This document shows, piece after piece, positions 41,591 to 48,152 of a stretch of DNA of 48,152 nt. The stretch is from positions 1 through 48,152 of the forward strand of contig URUL01000003.1 of assembly GCA_900551005.1 (NCBI GenBank). Reading direction: 5' to 3'. This stretch comes from an uncultured Ruminococcus sp. (GTDB lineage: Bacteria > Bacillota > Clostridia > Oscillospirales > CAG-272). The notes beneath the pieces are model-generated. The model was not told the DNA's origin and did not search any database. It saw only the letters and a list, made by a program, of their open reading frames with translations. The stretch's first letter is position 1. Each line of letters opens with the position of its first letter. A program made the position numbers and the translations under genes.

Positions 41591-41908
41591 CCGGAAAAAT
41601 GTTGTGTGCTTTCTCCGTCTCGGTTCTTCGCTTGGCACGGTCAGCTTCTTTCTGCTTTTCTTCGCGCTGTCTTCTGAGGGCAGTGCGACAGGAGGACAAC
41701 TATCGGGTGGCTGTACCCGATTGCCGTCCATACCCTCCCGGTTCATATTCGCGTACAATGAACCGGGTTGCGCAACGCTTGCAAATACATTCTTGCGTTT
41801 TTGTGTGCGATGCGGTTGAACAAGACTGTTTCTTCTGAAATAATTGTGTCCGTCATGATATCGGTTGTCTGTTTCATTTTATGACTGCCTCAATATTTAC
41901 AGTGCAAT

Positions 41909-43108
41909 TCACACCTTTTCGCCGAAGGTATCGGGACGGATCGGATCAAACTGCTCGTTTGCCCACATTACCGTGACCAGATCCTCGGTGTCGGACAGGT
42001 TGATGATGTTGTGCGTGTAGCCGGGGAGCATATGAACAGCTTCGATCTTGTCGCCGCTGACTTCAAACTCAAGCACCTCGTCACTGCCGATCCTGCGCTC
42101 CTGAATGAGTCCGTGTCCCGACACGACAATGAAAAATTCCCATTTTGAGTTGTGCCAGTGCTGACCTTTGGTAATGCCGGGCTTGGAAATATTCACGCTG
42201 ACCTGACCGCACTTTTCGGTTTTGAGCAGCTCGGTAAAGCTGCCGCGCGCGTCCGCATTCATTTTCAGCGGGAACGCGACTTTCTCTTTGGGCAGATAAG
42301 AGAGGTACATGGAATACAGCTTTTTCTCAAAGCTGCCGTCGGGAATCTCTGGTATCACCAGCGTCTGCGGCTGGTCGTGGAAACGGTGGAGGCACTCGAC
42401 TATGTATCCGAGCGTCGCTTTGTGCGTCACAGGTGCGGCGCAGTATCTGCCGTTTTCGGTCAGAACGGTGTTCACGCCGTCAAATTCGCAGTGATGCTCC
42501 TTGCCCTCGAGTGCATCGAACATTTCCTCGACCAGATCATCGATAAACAGCATTTCAAGCTCGACCGACGTGTCGCTAACCGTAATGGGCAGGTCGTTTG
42601 CTATGTTGTGGCAGAAGGTGCCGACCGCACTGTTGTAGTTGGGGCGCACCCACTTGCCGACGAGGTTCGGAAAGCGGTAAACCAGCACTCTCGCCCCGGT
42701 TTCCTCGCCGTAGGCAAAAAACAGGTCTTCGCCCGCTTTTTTGGACAGCCCATATTCCGATGCGCCGAAGCGTCCTTGGAGTGTCGCTTGAATGGAGGAC
42801 GACAGCATGACGGGACACTTGTTTCCGTGCTTTTTCAGCGTGTCAAGAAGAGCAGATGCAAAGCCGAAATTGCCCGCCTTGAATTCCTCCGGATCTTTCG
42901 GACGGTTGACTCCGGCGAGATGAAATACAAAATCCGCCTTGCGGCAGTATTCGTCAAGCTCCGCGGACGTGCTGTCAATATCATATTCGTAGATTTCATC
43001 GATCACAATATTCGGACGCGTGCGGTTTTTGCCGTCGCGTATGTTTTTGAGGTTTTCTACAAGATTTTTGCCGACGAAGCCTTTTGCTCCGGTCACGAGT
43101 ATATTCAT
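41909..43108 (-). CDS. capF: CapF/FnlB/WbjC-type nucleotide-sugar reductase (SDR plus cupin)
   Basis: A 399-aa two-domain enzyme. The N-terminal Rossmann short-chain dehydrogenase (about 1-240) has VTGAKGFVGKNL and the YGLSKK catalytic Tyr-x3-Lys. The C-terminal cupin (about 270-395) has GQHWHNSKWEFFIVVSG with metal-binding histidines. In capsule and O-antigen pathways this protein works with CapE and CapG to make UDP-N-acetyl-L-fucosamine. I start it at ATG 43108, after GGAGGTAAGC; the upstream frame runs through the promoter. Neither capE nor capG is present here, so this is an orphan copy. Confidence 0.85.
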   Translation of the reverse strand: MNILVTGAKGFVGKNLVENLKNIRDGKNRTRPNIVIDEIYEYDIDSTSAELDEYCRKADFVFHLAGVNRPKDPEEFKAGNFGFASALLDTLKKHGNKCPVMLSSSIQATLQGRFGASEYGLSKKAGEDLFFAYGEETGARVLVYRFPNLVGKWVRPNYNSAVGTFCHNIANDLPITVSDTSVELEMLFIDDLVEEMFDALEGKEHHCEFDGVNTVLTENGRYCAAPVTHKATLGYIVECLHRFHDQPQTLVIPEIPDGSFEKKLYSMYLSYLPKEKVAFPLKMNADARGSFTELLKTEKCGQVSVNISKPGITKGQHWHNSKWEFFIVVSGHGLIQERRIGSDEVLEFEVSGDKIEAVHMLPGYTHNIINLSDTEDLVTVMWANEQFDPIRPDTFGEKV

Positions 43109-43133
43109 AAAGCTTACCTCCGCGTTTTTCTTT

Positions 43134-43162
43134 ATTGTATCACAAAATTCTTCATTTGTACA
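43134..43162 (-). promoter_or_regulatory. Possible promoter of capF
   Basis: On the - strand, TGTACA (43162-43157) and TACAAT (43139-43134) are separated by 17 bp, 25 nt upstream of the ATG. Confidence 0.5.
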
Positions 43163-43327
43163 GAGAAAAGAACCGATTTCCATATGAAAATCGGTTTGCG
43201 CTTTGCTTTTAGGAATATAGCTTGACAATGTAACAGCACTTGGGTTATTACGAAAATATTTTAACATAGATACGGAAATTTGTCTACACTCAGCGGTAAA
43301 GAACGGTGGCGAGCACAGTCTGTATGG

Positions 43328-43359
43328 AAAAAAGCAGGGCACCCTGAGGGATGCCCTGC
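43328..43359 (-). terminator. Intrinsic terminator of the mobilisation operon's last gene
   Basis: GCAGGGCA (43352-43359 read on -) pairs with TGCCCTGC (43334-43341), extended by inner pairs, followed on - by six T residues (A-run 43328-43333). Confidence 0.8.
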
Positions 43360-43366
43360 GCTGACT

Positions 43367-43624
43367 TTATAGGCACATTTGCTGTGAGCGGTCTTCCGTC
43401 TCGCACTCGCGCCGTGCCTGTACTTCGATATTGTGCTTGAAAAGTGCCTTGGTGTTTTCCACTAAGCTTTCCGTGCCCGACTTGAATACAACTACCTTCC
43501 AGCCGATGTTTTTATAAGCGCGGTAGAGTGGTTTCAGGCTCTCGCGCAGTGCTTCGTCGCCGGCTTCGGCTCTTGTGAGCCATATTTCGGTATACTTTTT
43601 ATCCTTGATCTCGTTTATCTCCAT
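43367..43624 (-). CDS. Small element-associated protein
   Basis: An 85-aa basic protein starting MEINEIKDKKYTEIWLTRAE at ATG 43624; AAGAGGTGGG lies just upstream, and an extra in-frame start at 43633 overlaps it. No catalytic motif. It has one alpha/beta unit (GWKVVVFKSGTESLVENTKALF) suggesting a small globular fold. It sits directly downstream of the relaxase gene and ends at a terminator, so it is probably part of the mobilisation module; similar short proteins are, from memory, common in Firmicute integrative elements. Confidence 0.7.
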   Translation of the reverse strand: MEINEIKDKKYTEIWLTRAEAGDEALRESLKPLYRAYKNIGWKVVVFKSGTESLVENTKALFKHNIEVQARRECETEDRSQQMCL

Positions 43625-43725
43625 ACGACCCACCTCTTTTCTTTTATGGTTTCCCGGATTTTAATTGAATATTCAGTTTTCAAAGAACGGTTCGATTTAC
43701 GCAATATATTCCTCCTTTTGTGAAG

Positions 43726-45888
43726 TTACATTTTTATTTCCCATGCCTGATATTTCCTTTCTTTTTTCGGCGGCAGTATGGTTGTGCAATCCTCGATCGG
43801 TCTGCGGTAATCAAACAGCACCGAGAGATCGGCAACGATGCTCGCAATATCGGTCGTGACGCTGACGAGAATGTTCTCGTTCATGCGCTGAAGTGCCATA
43901 TAGGCGTATTCATTGCCCTTGCGTGCCGAGGTCTCGAGCAGCTCCACCGCCCGATTCCAATCGAAGAGATCCGACTCAAAGAGATAGATTTTCGCAAGAC
44001 GATATTCGGCAAAGATATTGCCCATCTGCGCGGCACGTTCAAGATGTTCGATAGCTTTCGGAATATTCTTTTTGACCTTTTCACCGTCGGCATACAGCTT
44101 GCCGAGGGTATAGGCGGCATATGAGCTGCCGTCGTTCTCGGCGTCATAGAGCAGGTCTATCCCGCGCTTTACGTCCGATCTGAGAAAGTCACCTGTGATA
44201 AGCGCTTTACCGAGCAGAGCTTCGGCAAATGCGTTGTGCTTATCTGCCGCGCGACCGAGCCAGTATTCGGCGCTCCCCGCGTCGCGTTCGTAATAGGAGC
44301 CGAGATAATACATCTTTCCGATGCGGTACTCCGCGTAGATATACCCGTCCTCTGCCGCCCGCTCCAGCCAATACGCGCCCCTGTCAGGGTCAAAATTGTA
44401 ATCGTCGGCGGTGAAATATTTCATTGACAGACGGTACATGGCGTAGCGGTTGCCGAGCTTTGCCTGCTCAAGAAGCAGGGATAGCGGTGTCGGTTGTTCG
44501 TCATCCTCGTCGTCGAGTATTTCGGCGTCTGCTTCGCGCTCGCCCGAAAAGAAGGCTGTTATCTCATCAGCAGAAAGACGATCGCGCTGAGCAGCGCCGA
44601 GCTGCCTGCCGCCGCTATGATAGTCGTTACCATATAGCGGTGAAATTTCTTCAGCAGTCCTTCCGCCTCCTGCTTCAGTCCATTCAGCTTGTCGTATCGG
44701 CTGTCGAGATCGGCTTTGACGCTCGAGATAGATTGCTCTCGCGCTCTCCCAGCCCGTGCGTTCTCCGCACGGACATCCTCCAGCGTTGTCTTGAAGCTGC
44801 CCGCGATCCCGACCAAGCTCTGCGTGATCGACTTCTGCAATTCGAGCGCGGTCCCGTCCTGCTCCGAGAGAAAGTTCTCCGTCATTTCGGTCAGCTCCTC
44901 CCGTGTCGCAAGTGCTTCGATCTGCTTGTACAGCGTCGGTTGGAATGTCACCGCCTCCCGCGCCCATGCGCAGAATGCCTCCCATTGCTCGGTCGGAATC
45001 GCCACTACTTTCGGCAGATATTCTCTCTCGGTCTGTGTCCGTATCATACCTGCCGACGATTTCTTGAGTGCTTCCAGTGCGTTCTCCTGTTTGGTTGCGT
45101 ATTCTGAATTCATATTCCATGTTTCCTTTCAAAAATTTAGTTTCGTGTAATTTGTTGTCACGGACCTTCTGACCGCCCGGGCAGGTGTAGGTGATATATT
45201 TTCGCGTCTCCTCCCAGCGGACAGAATAGCCGGCGTTTGTCATGAGATCGATAAATTCCTCACGGCTCCCGCACATTGTCATGGCGGCTTCGATGTCGGA
45301 GATGAGATTGAATTTGAAGCTCTCGCCTTTGAGAGCCGCGCGGTATTCGCGTGTGCCGACGGCTTTTGTGTCGCCGTTTTGTTCATAGCGCCTTAGCACC
45401 GATAGCCCGTGAGACGCACATATTTCGTCGCTGACCGCCCGCATTTTCTCGAGTGTGCGGTTGTCAAAGTGAACCTTCTTGCCGTCGTCGGGCCTTACCG
45501 AGTTGACGATAAAGTGATTGTGTATCCGCGCCTCGCCTTTCGATACCGCATCAAGGTGTGTGGCGACAAGCACCTCGCAACCGTTGAAAAACTTTTCGGC
45601 AAGCTCCAATCCGATGCTGTGCGCCTCGTCATATGACTTGATCTCGCCCGGCGCAAACGACTGCGTGTACTGATAGAAATACACACCGTCGGTCTTGCGC
45701 CAAAGATTTTTGGTCGCCATAAATTCGTCATAGGCGATCTCCCCAACGCAGTTTACGCCCGAGAGATAACGCTTTCCGTTTTCATCAACCGTCTTTTTCT
45801 CCTGTGATACATAGCGGATAACGGCGAGCATTGCGGAGGTATTTTGCTTGGACTCTTGAATAAAATTGCAGGTTGCTATTCCGATCAC
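43726..45888 (-). CDS. mobA: MobP-type relaxase with C-terminal Sel1 repeats
   Basis: A 720-aa protein. Residues about 1-265 are a MobA/VirD2-type relaxase with metal triad motif THLDAVSKGEARIHNHFIVNS (about residue 112); it would nick oriT and carry the strand during mobilisation. Residues about 270-450 are a low-complexity Gly/Arg/Asp/Glu linker that lies over mobB in another frame. Residues about 465-660 are five or so Sel1-like repeats (AYWLERAAEDGYIYAEYRIG, AIEHLERAAQMGNIFAEYRLA). It starts at GTG 45888, overlapping the mobC stop (GTGA). The Sel1 tail is not standard for relaxases and may bind a host or coupling protein. Confidence 0.88.
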   Translation of the reverse strand: MIGIATCNFIQESKQNTSAMLAVIRYVSQEKKTVDENGKRYLSGVNCVGEIAYDEFMATKNLWRKTDGVYFYQYTQSFAPGEIKSYDEAHSIGLELAEKFFNGCEVLVATHLDAVSKGEARIHNHFIVNSVRPDDGKKVHFDNRTLEKMRAVSDEICASHGLSVLRRYEQNGDTKAVGTREYRAALKGESFKFNLISDIEAAMTMCGSREEFIDLMTNAGYSVRWEETRKYITYTCPGGQKVRDNKLHETKFLKGNMEYEFRIRNQTGERTGSTQEIVGRYDTDTDRERISAESSGDSDRAMGGILRMGAGGGDIPTDAVQADRSTCDTGGADRNDGELSLGAGRDRARIAEVDHAELGRDRGQLQDNAGGCPCGERTGWESARAIYLERQSRSRQPIRQAEWTEAGGGRTAEEISPLYGNDYHSGGRQLGAAQRDRLSADEITAFFSGEREADAEILDDEDDEQPTPLSLLLEQAKLGNRYAMYRLSMKYFTADDYNFDPDRGAYWLERAAEDGYIYAEYRIGKMYYLGSYYERDAGSAEYWLGRAADKHNAFAEALLGKALITGDFLRSDVKRGIDLLYDAENDGSSYAAYTLGKLYADGEKVKKNIPKAIEHLERAAQMGNIFAEYRLAKIYLFESDLFDWNRAVELLETSARKGNEYAYMALQRMNENILVSVTTDIASIVADLSVLFDYRRPIEDCTTILPPKKERKYQAWEIKM
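44559..45113 (-). CDS. mobB: MobB-like membrane protein overprinted inside the relaxase gene
   Basis: A 184-aa protein wholly inside mobA but in a different frame. An N-terminal globular part (about 1-85) includes WEAFCAWAREAVTFQPTL. A helical coiled-coil stretch (about 95-155) precedes a C-terminal membrane helix (MVTTIIAAAGSSALLSAIVF) followed by LLMR. Composition and domain order look natural, whereas the overlying mobA residues are a disordered linker. A GAAAGGA box lies about 10 nt before the ATG. ColE1 (mbeB, mbeD in mbeA) and RSF1010 (mobB in mobA) use the same nested design. Confidence 0.75.
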   Translation of the reverse strand: MNSEYATKQENALEALKKSSAGMIRTQTEREYLPKVVAIPTEQWEAFCAWAREAVTFQPTLYKQIEALATREELTEMTENFLSEQDGTALELQKSITQSLVGIAGSFKTTLEDVRAENARAGRAREQSISSVKADLDSRYDKLNGLKQEAEGLLKKFHRYMVTTIIAAAGSSALLSAIVFLLMR

Positions 45889-46223
45889 GCTCCTTTCGTA
45901 CCGACAATGACCGCGTCCATGTCGGCATATATCTTGTTGACTGCCGCGTATATCTTTCCGAGCATGGCGGTGGCATACCGCAGATCAACAAAGCTGACCC
46001 GCCCTTCGTGCGCAAGCACCGTCATCTGATTGAGGTTCCTGCCGATGCCTTTCAGCTCGTGAAGTAGCGGTTTCAGGTCTTCGATCTGATAAATGATCTT
46101 TCCGAGTGCGGCACACCGAAGCGTCTCACCGATGCCCATGCCTGTCTTTTTGGCAAGCGCTTCGATTTTTCGCTTCTCGCTTTCGGTCGTTCTGACCGTG
46201 ATTTTTACGTTTCTTTTTCGCAA
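45885..46223 (-). CDS. mobC: Relaxosome accessory protein MobC
   Basis: A 112-aa protein with an N-terminal ribbon-helix-helix-like segment (NVKITVRTTESEKRKIEALA) and the MobC signature LKGIGRNLNQMTVLAHEG (about residue 60). It helps melt oriT and recruits the relaxase. The stop overlaps the relaxase GTG start by 4 bp. A GAAAGGAGCAAG box lies upstream of the ATG. Confidence 0.93.
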   Translation of the reverse strand: MRKRNVKITVRTTESEKRKIEALAKKTGMGIGETLRCAALGKIIYQIEDLKPLLHELKGIGRNLNQMTVLAHEGRVSFVDLRYATAMLGKIYAAVNKIYADMDAVIVGTKGA

Positions 46224-46275
46224 TTGTCTTGCTCCTTTCTGAAGTTAGTAATTGATTATTTTTAGGGTTTCTTTG

Positions 46276-46440
46276 CTTACTTTCTTTGCAAAGAAAGTAA
46301 GGGGTGTGGGGCACAAGCCCCGCTGTCATGCGTTTGGCGACCGACCGCATCGCGGCGGACGTCCAAACGCTCTGCTTGCCCCGCTGTGCGGGCAAGCTTC
46401 TTGCCCCGCTTATGCGGGAAGCCTACGCCAGGCGTAAGCC
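46276..46440. repeat. Structured intergenic element upstream of mobC
   Basis: It starts with a 26-bp perfect palindrome (CTTACTTTCTTTG and complement, 46276-46301). GC-rich hairpins follow: GGGGC-ACAA-GCCCC near 46,309-46,322, GCGTTTGG paired with CCAAACGC, and GCTTGCCCCGC with GCGGGCAAGC. No ORF here has a ribosome binding site. The design (end palindrome plus internal stems) resembles the repeats at 7-8 kb without sharing their sequence. It may be a dispersed REP-like element or contain oriT. Confidence 0.55.
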
Positions 46441-46504
46441 GTATTTTTCATTGCGTTACTTGTACATTGATTCCTCCTTTCATTGGTAAAAAAATACAGA
46501 CAGC

Positions 46505-46581
46505 AAAAAAAGGCGTACATCCGTATCACACGTTACACACTCACGCCCGTGTAACGGCTGTGACGGTTGCTACGCCTTTTT
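46505..46581 (-). terminator. Long imperfect inverted repeat, terminator or oriT
   Basis: About 33 nt on each side pair imperfectly: AAAAAGGCGTA at the left, CGTTACAC with GTGTAACG in the middle, TACGCCTTTTT at the right, around ACTCACGCCC. On the - strand it follows the 46,587 stop and ends in seven T residues, as a terminator would. Its length and position upstream of mobC also fit an origin of transfer. Confidence 0.6.
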
Positions 46582-46586
46582 CGATC

Positions 46587-47039
46587 CTATCCCTGAACTT
46601 TTCCGACTGCTGATTTTCTGAGCAGCATGACTCTTTTCTGCTTGCCGCAAAAACGCATTGCCCGTGTGTTCTCGCCGCCACCGCTTTCGATATACCCCTC
46701 CTCGGCAAGTGACTTGGCAAGCGCCTTGGAGGACAGAGAAAAGCATTCGTCCTGCTCGGCGCACAACCGCTTGACTGACTTGTGTGTCATGTCGAGAAAG
46801 AGATAGTAATATTCGCTGTCCTCGTATCCGATGCAGTTATGCGGGAGTTCGACGGAGGTGTCACTCGGTACTACGCATAGCTGACCGCACTCCAAGAGTG
46901 CCATGAGCTTTGAAAGGAAGATGTGTGTCGGGCGGTCTGACTCAACCGCTTTCGACTGCTGTGCCGACAGTGAGAGGAGCGCATCATCAAAGCGTTTTTC
47001 AAATTTGGCACAGTCCTCGGATGCAATCATTCCATTGGC
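46587..47039 (-). pseudogene. C-terminal part of the DUF927-like helicase/primase, beyond an in-frame TGA
   Basis: This frame is the exact continuation of the upstream helicase frame after TGA (47042-47040): ANG, then MIASEDCAKFEKRF ... IGYEDSEYYYLF ... GKQKRVMLLRK. An ATG at 47030 could start a 147-aa protein, but no Shine-Dalgarno precedes it (the sequence there is helicase coding). The last 40 residues (SSKALAKSLAEEGYIES) look like a winged helix, typical of the C-terminus of such element-encoded primases. Confidence 0.65.
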
Positions 47040-48152
47040 TCATAGAAATTTCAGCAGAAACAAAAAACCGACCGCAAGGCACGCAAGTGTGTCAGGCAGT
47101 CGGTCGTGAAATATGATTTTGTTCTTTTGCAGGCGTTCGCGCCAGCAGGTTCGGAGCGATTCGTAAAGTGACTTCAGCTCGAGGAGAAACGCATCTTCGT
47201 TCTCACTATCTGTGAGAAACGATTCACGTAGCCAGTCAAGGTAAGAGGACATACATCGCATCAGGCCTCCGTTTGCCGCATGCTCCTGCATTTCGGAGAG
47301 AAGGGGGAGACTGATATCGTCCGGCTTCATTTCAATGCAGAACATTCGAGCCGTTCCGCTCTCGCCGATGTCGGGCGCAAACTCTGCCGTCACGATGGCG
47401 TTGCCGCGGGGAGGGTAGGGTTCTCTCAGTGTGATATCGGACGTCAGTCGGTTGCGTGCGGCACGGTCACCATAGCTTCGTGCCAGCGTCTGCATGATCG
47501 ACTTCATTTCTTCGCCCTCACGCCTCGTGGTCGGATGGTAATCATCGATGCAGGTCAGTACATCTTTCAGCGCAAAGGCATTGTGAACGATGCTGTTTGC
47601 CGTATCGCGGAAGCTCATGGGCAGATCGGTCGCAGAGAAGTTACCGAAGAAGGACAGCATCAGCGCGGCAAGCGTGCTTTTCTTGCTTCCCGTCCTTCCG
47701 ATCAGCGTGAGAAGAAACTTCGGTTCATGACCGACCTGACGTAGAAATTCGTTCAGCGGTGAGAGAAAGACCAGCGCAAGGCAAGGATAAATCACCTCGC
47801 ACGGTGCGAGGTCAGGCGTGAGCATGCCGAAGAGACAGGACAGGTCGAGCGGTGAGCATCCGTAAGACGTAGAGTAGTTGCGCTGCTTGCCGTGCAGGAT
47901 TACCTCGCACTCACCGTTTCCCGGCAGAAGGAACTGCCACCGTCCGTTTATCTTTTGCCAGCCCGTGTGTGCAAAGATATACTTGTGCTCAGCATAGCGT
48001 GCGGTGCTTTTGATTGCGGCTCGGATGTGCTCTCTGACGTGCGGAACTATATCGATGTCACAGCGTGCGCCCCAGCGGGGGAGCATCCATTCCATCTTTT
48101 CCAGCTCGGTTGCCGTGACATCGACTGGCGGCAGCATCTCGCCGTTTTCATC
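47040..48152 (-). CDS. DUF927-like DNA helicase/primase of a mobile element (5' end outside window)
   Basis: The frame is open to the right edge (at least 370 codons), so the N-terminus, perhaps a primase domain, is not seen. It carries a P-loop LIGRTGSKKST (about residue 145 from 48,137) and a Walker B-like LTCIDDYHP. After that, VTAEFAPDIGESGTARMFCI fits the sensor and arginine-finger region of the DUF927/superfamily 3-like helicases of ICEs and phages. It would unwind or replicate the excised element. It stops at TGA 47042-47040, but the frame continues meaningfully, so the stop is probably premature. Confidence 0.75.
   Translation of the reverse strand, partial: DENGEMLPPVDVTATELEKMEWMLPRWGARCDIDIVPHVREHIRAAIKSTARYAEHKYIFAHTGWQKINGRWQFLLPGNGECEVILHGKQRNYSTSYGCSPLDLSCLFGMLTPDLAPCEVIYPCLALVFLSPLNEFLRQVGHEPKFLLTLIGRTGSKKSTLAALMLSFFGNFSATDLPMSFRDTANSIVHNAFALKDVLTCIDDYHPTTRREGEEMKSIMQTLARSYGDRAARNRLTSDITLREPYPPRGNAIVTAEFAPDIGESGTARMFCIEMKPDDISLPLLSEMQEHAANGGLMRCMSSYLDWLRESFLTDSENEDAFLLELKSLYESLRTCWRERLQKNKIIFHDRLPDTLACLAVGFLFLLKFL

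Noticed and set aside
41535..41838. ORFs on both strands upstream of the AbiH-like stub
   Set aside because: Low-complexity Ser/Arg/Lys frames with no start signals in an area of gene debris; no frame is convincing.
42152..43225. 357-codon + strand ORF opposite capF
   Set aside because: Antisense shadow; capF has clear SDR and cupin motifs and a good ribosome binding site.
44424..45150. + strand ORFs of 153-227 codons opposite mobA/mobB
   Set aside because: Antisense frames made open by the GC-biased overlap of mobA and mobB; no ribosome binding site or family features.
14154..47045. Genome-wide reassignment of TAG or TGA suggested by the interrupted atpF and helicase frames
   Set aside because: TAG ends the recombinase/SpoVT, XRE and GIY-YIG frames, and TGA ends pepT, trkA, atpD, atpA and atpH at the expected lengths, so both codons act as stops here.

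Overview
The window looks like a piece of a low-to-moderate GC Firmicute genome, most likely an anaerobic, gut-type Clostridia. The evidence is gene style, AGGAGG-type ribosome binding sites, a LuxS/Pfs pair, a Na+-type F1Fo ATP synthase, BspA-type leucine-rich repeat proteins and part of a SpoVT sporulation regulator. No rRNA is present, so species identity cannot be given.

Positions 1 to about 20,290 are ordinary chromosome. A cation/proton antiporter (cut by the left edge) diverges from a LysR regulator. Then follow luxS, mtnN, pepT, trkA and trkH, closely spaced on the + strand and closed by a perfect 14-bp terminator hairpin: AI-2/activated methyl cycle, tripeptide hydrolysis and K+ uptake. 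Positions 7,059-8,040 hold two diverged copies of a structured non-coding repeat. An SPFH membrane protein follows, preceded by what I read as a yybP-ykoY manganese riboswitch with a terminator-type expression platform. Next is a complete ATP synthase operon in the order I-B-E-F-H-A-G-D-C on the - strand. Its c subunit carries a two-carboxylate Na+ motif, its epsilon subunit lacks the C-terminal helical domain, and atpF has an in-frame TAG. A hypothetical protein and a large LRR lipoprotein complete this part.

At about 20,300 the chromosome meets a mobile region. The 3' end of a large serine recombinase gene runs in frame into the C-terminal GAF part of spoVT, as if an element had integrated inside spoVT. 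From there to the right edge almost everything is accessory. There is an XRE regulator and a tRNA-Ser, then an 0.8-kb iteron-rich gap. A dense - strand defence operon follows: two D12-class adenine methyltransferases, an AlwI-type endonuclease, DUF3883, GIY-YIG/EVE, DUF6338 with a GYQP-repeat microprotein, a HEPN-like protein and MmcQ/YjbR. A Fic protein and a tRNA-Ser 3' fragment next to a tyrosine integrase come next. Beyond these lie a 5'-truncated FtsH-like/LRR/TPR operon, a patch of gene fragments, capF, and a mobilisation module: mobC, a relaxase with Sel1 repeats containing an overprinted mobB, and a DUF927-like helicase/primase split by an in-frame TGA and cut by the right edge.

The accessory half reads as nested integrative/mobilisable elements that accumulated at one chromosomal site and carry a restriction-centred defence island. 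The observations most worth following are the recombinase-SpoVT chimera, the Mn2+ riboswitch on an SPFH gene, the overprinted mobB, the compact defence operon with unfamiliar members, and the truncated FtsH-LRR cluster.
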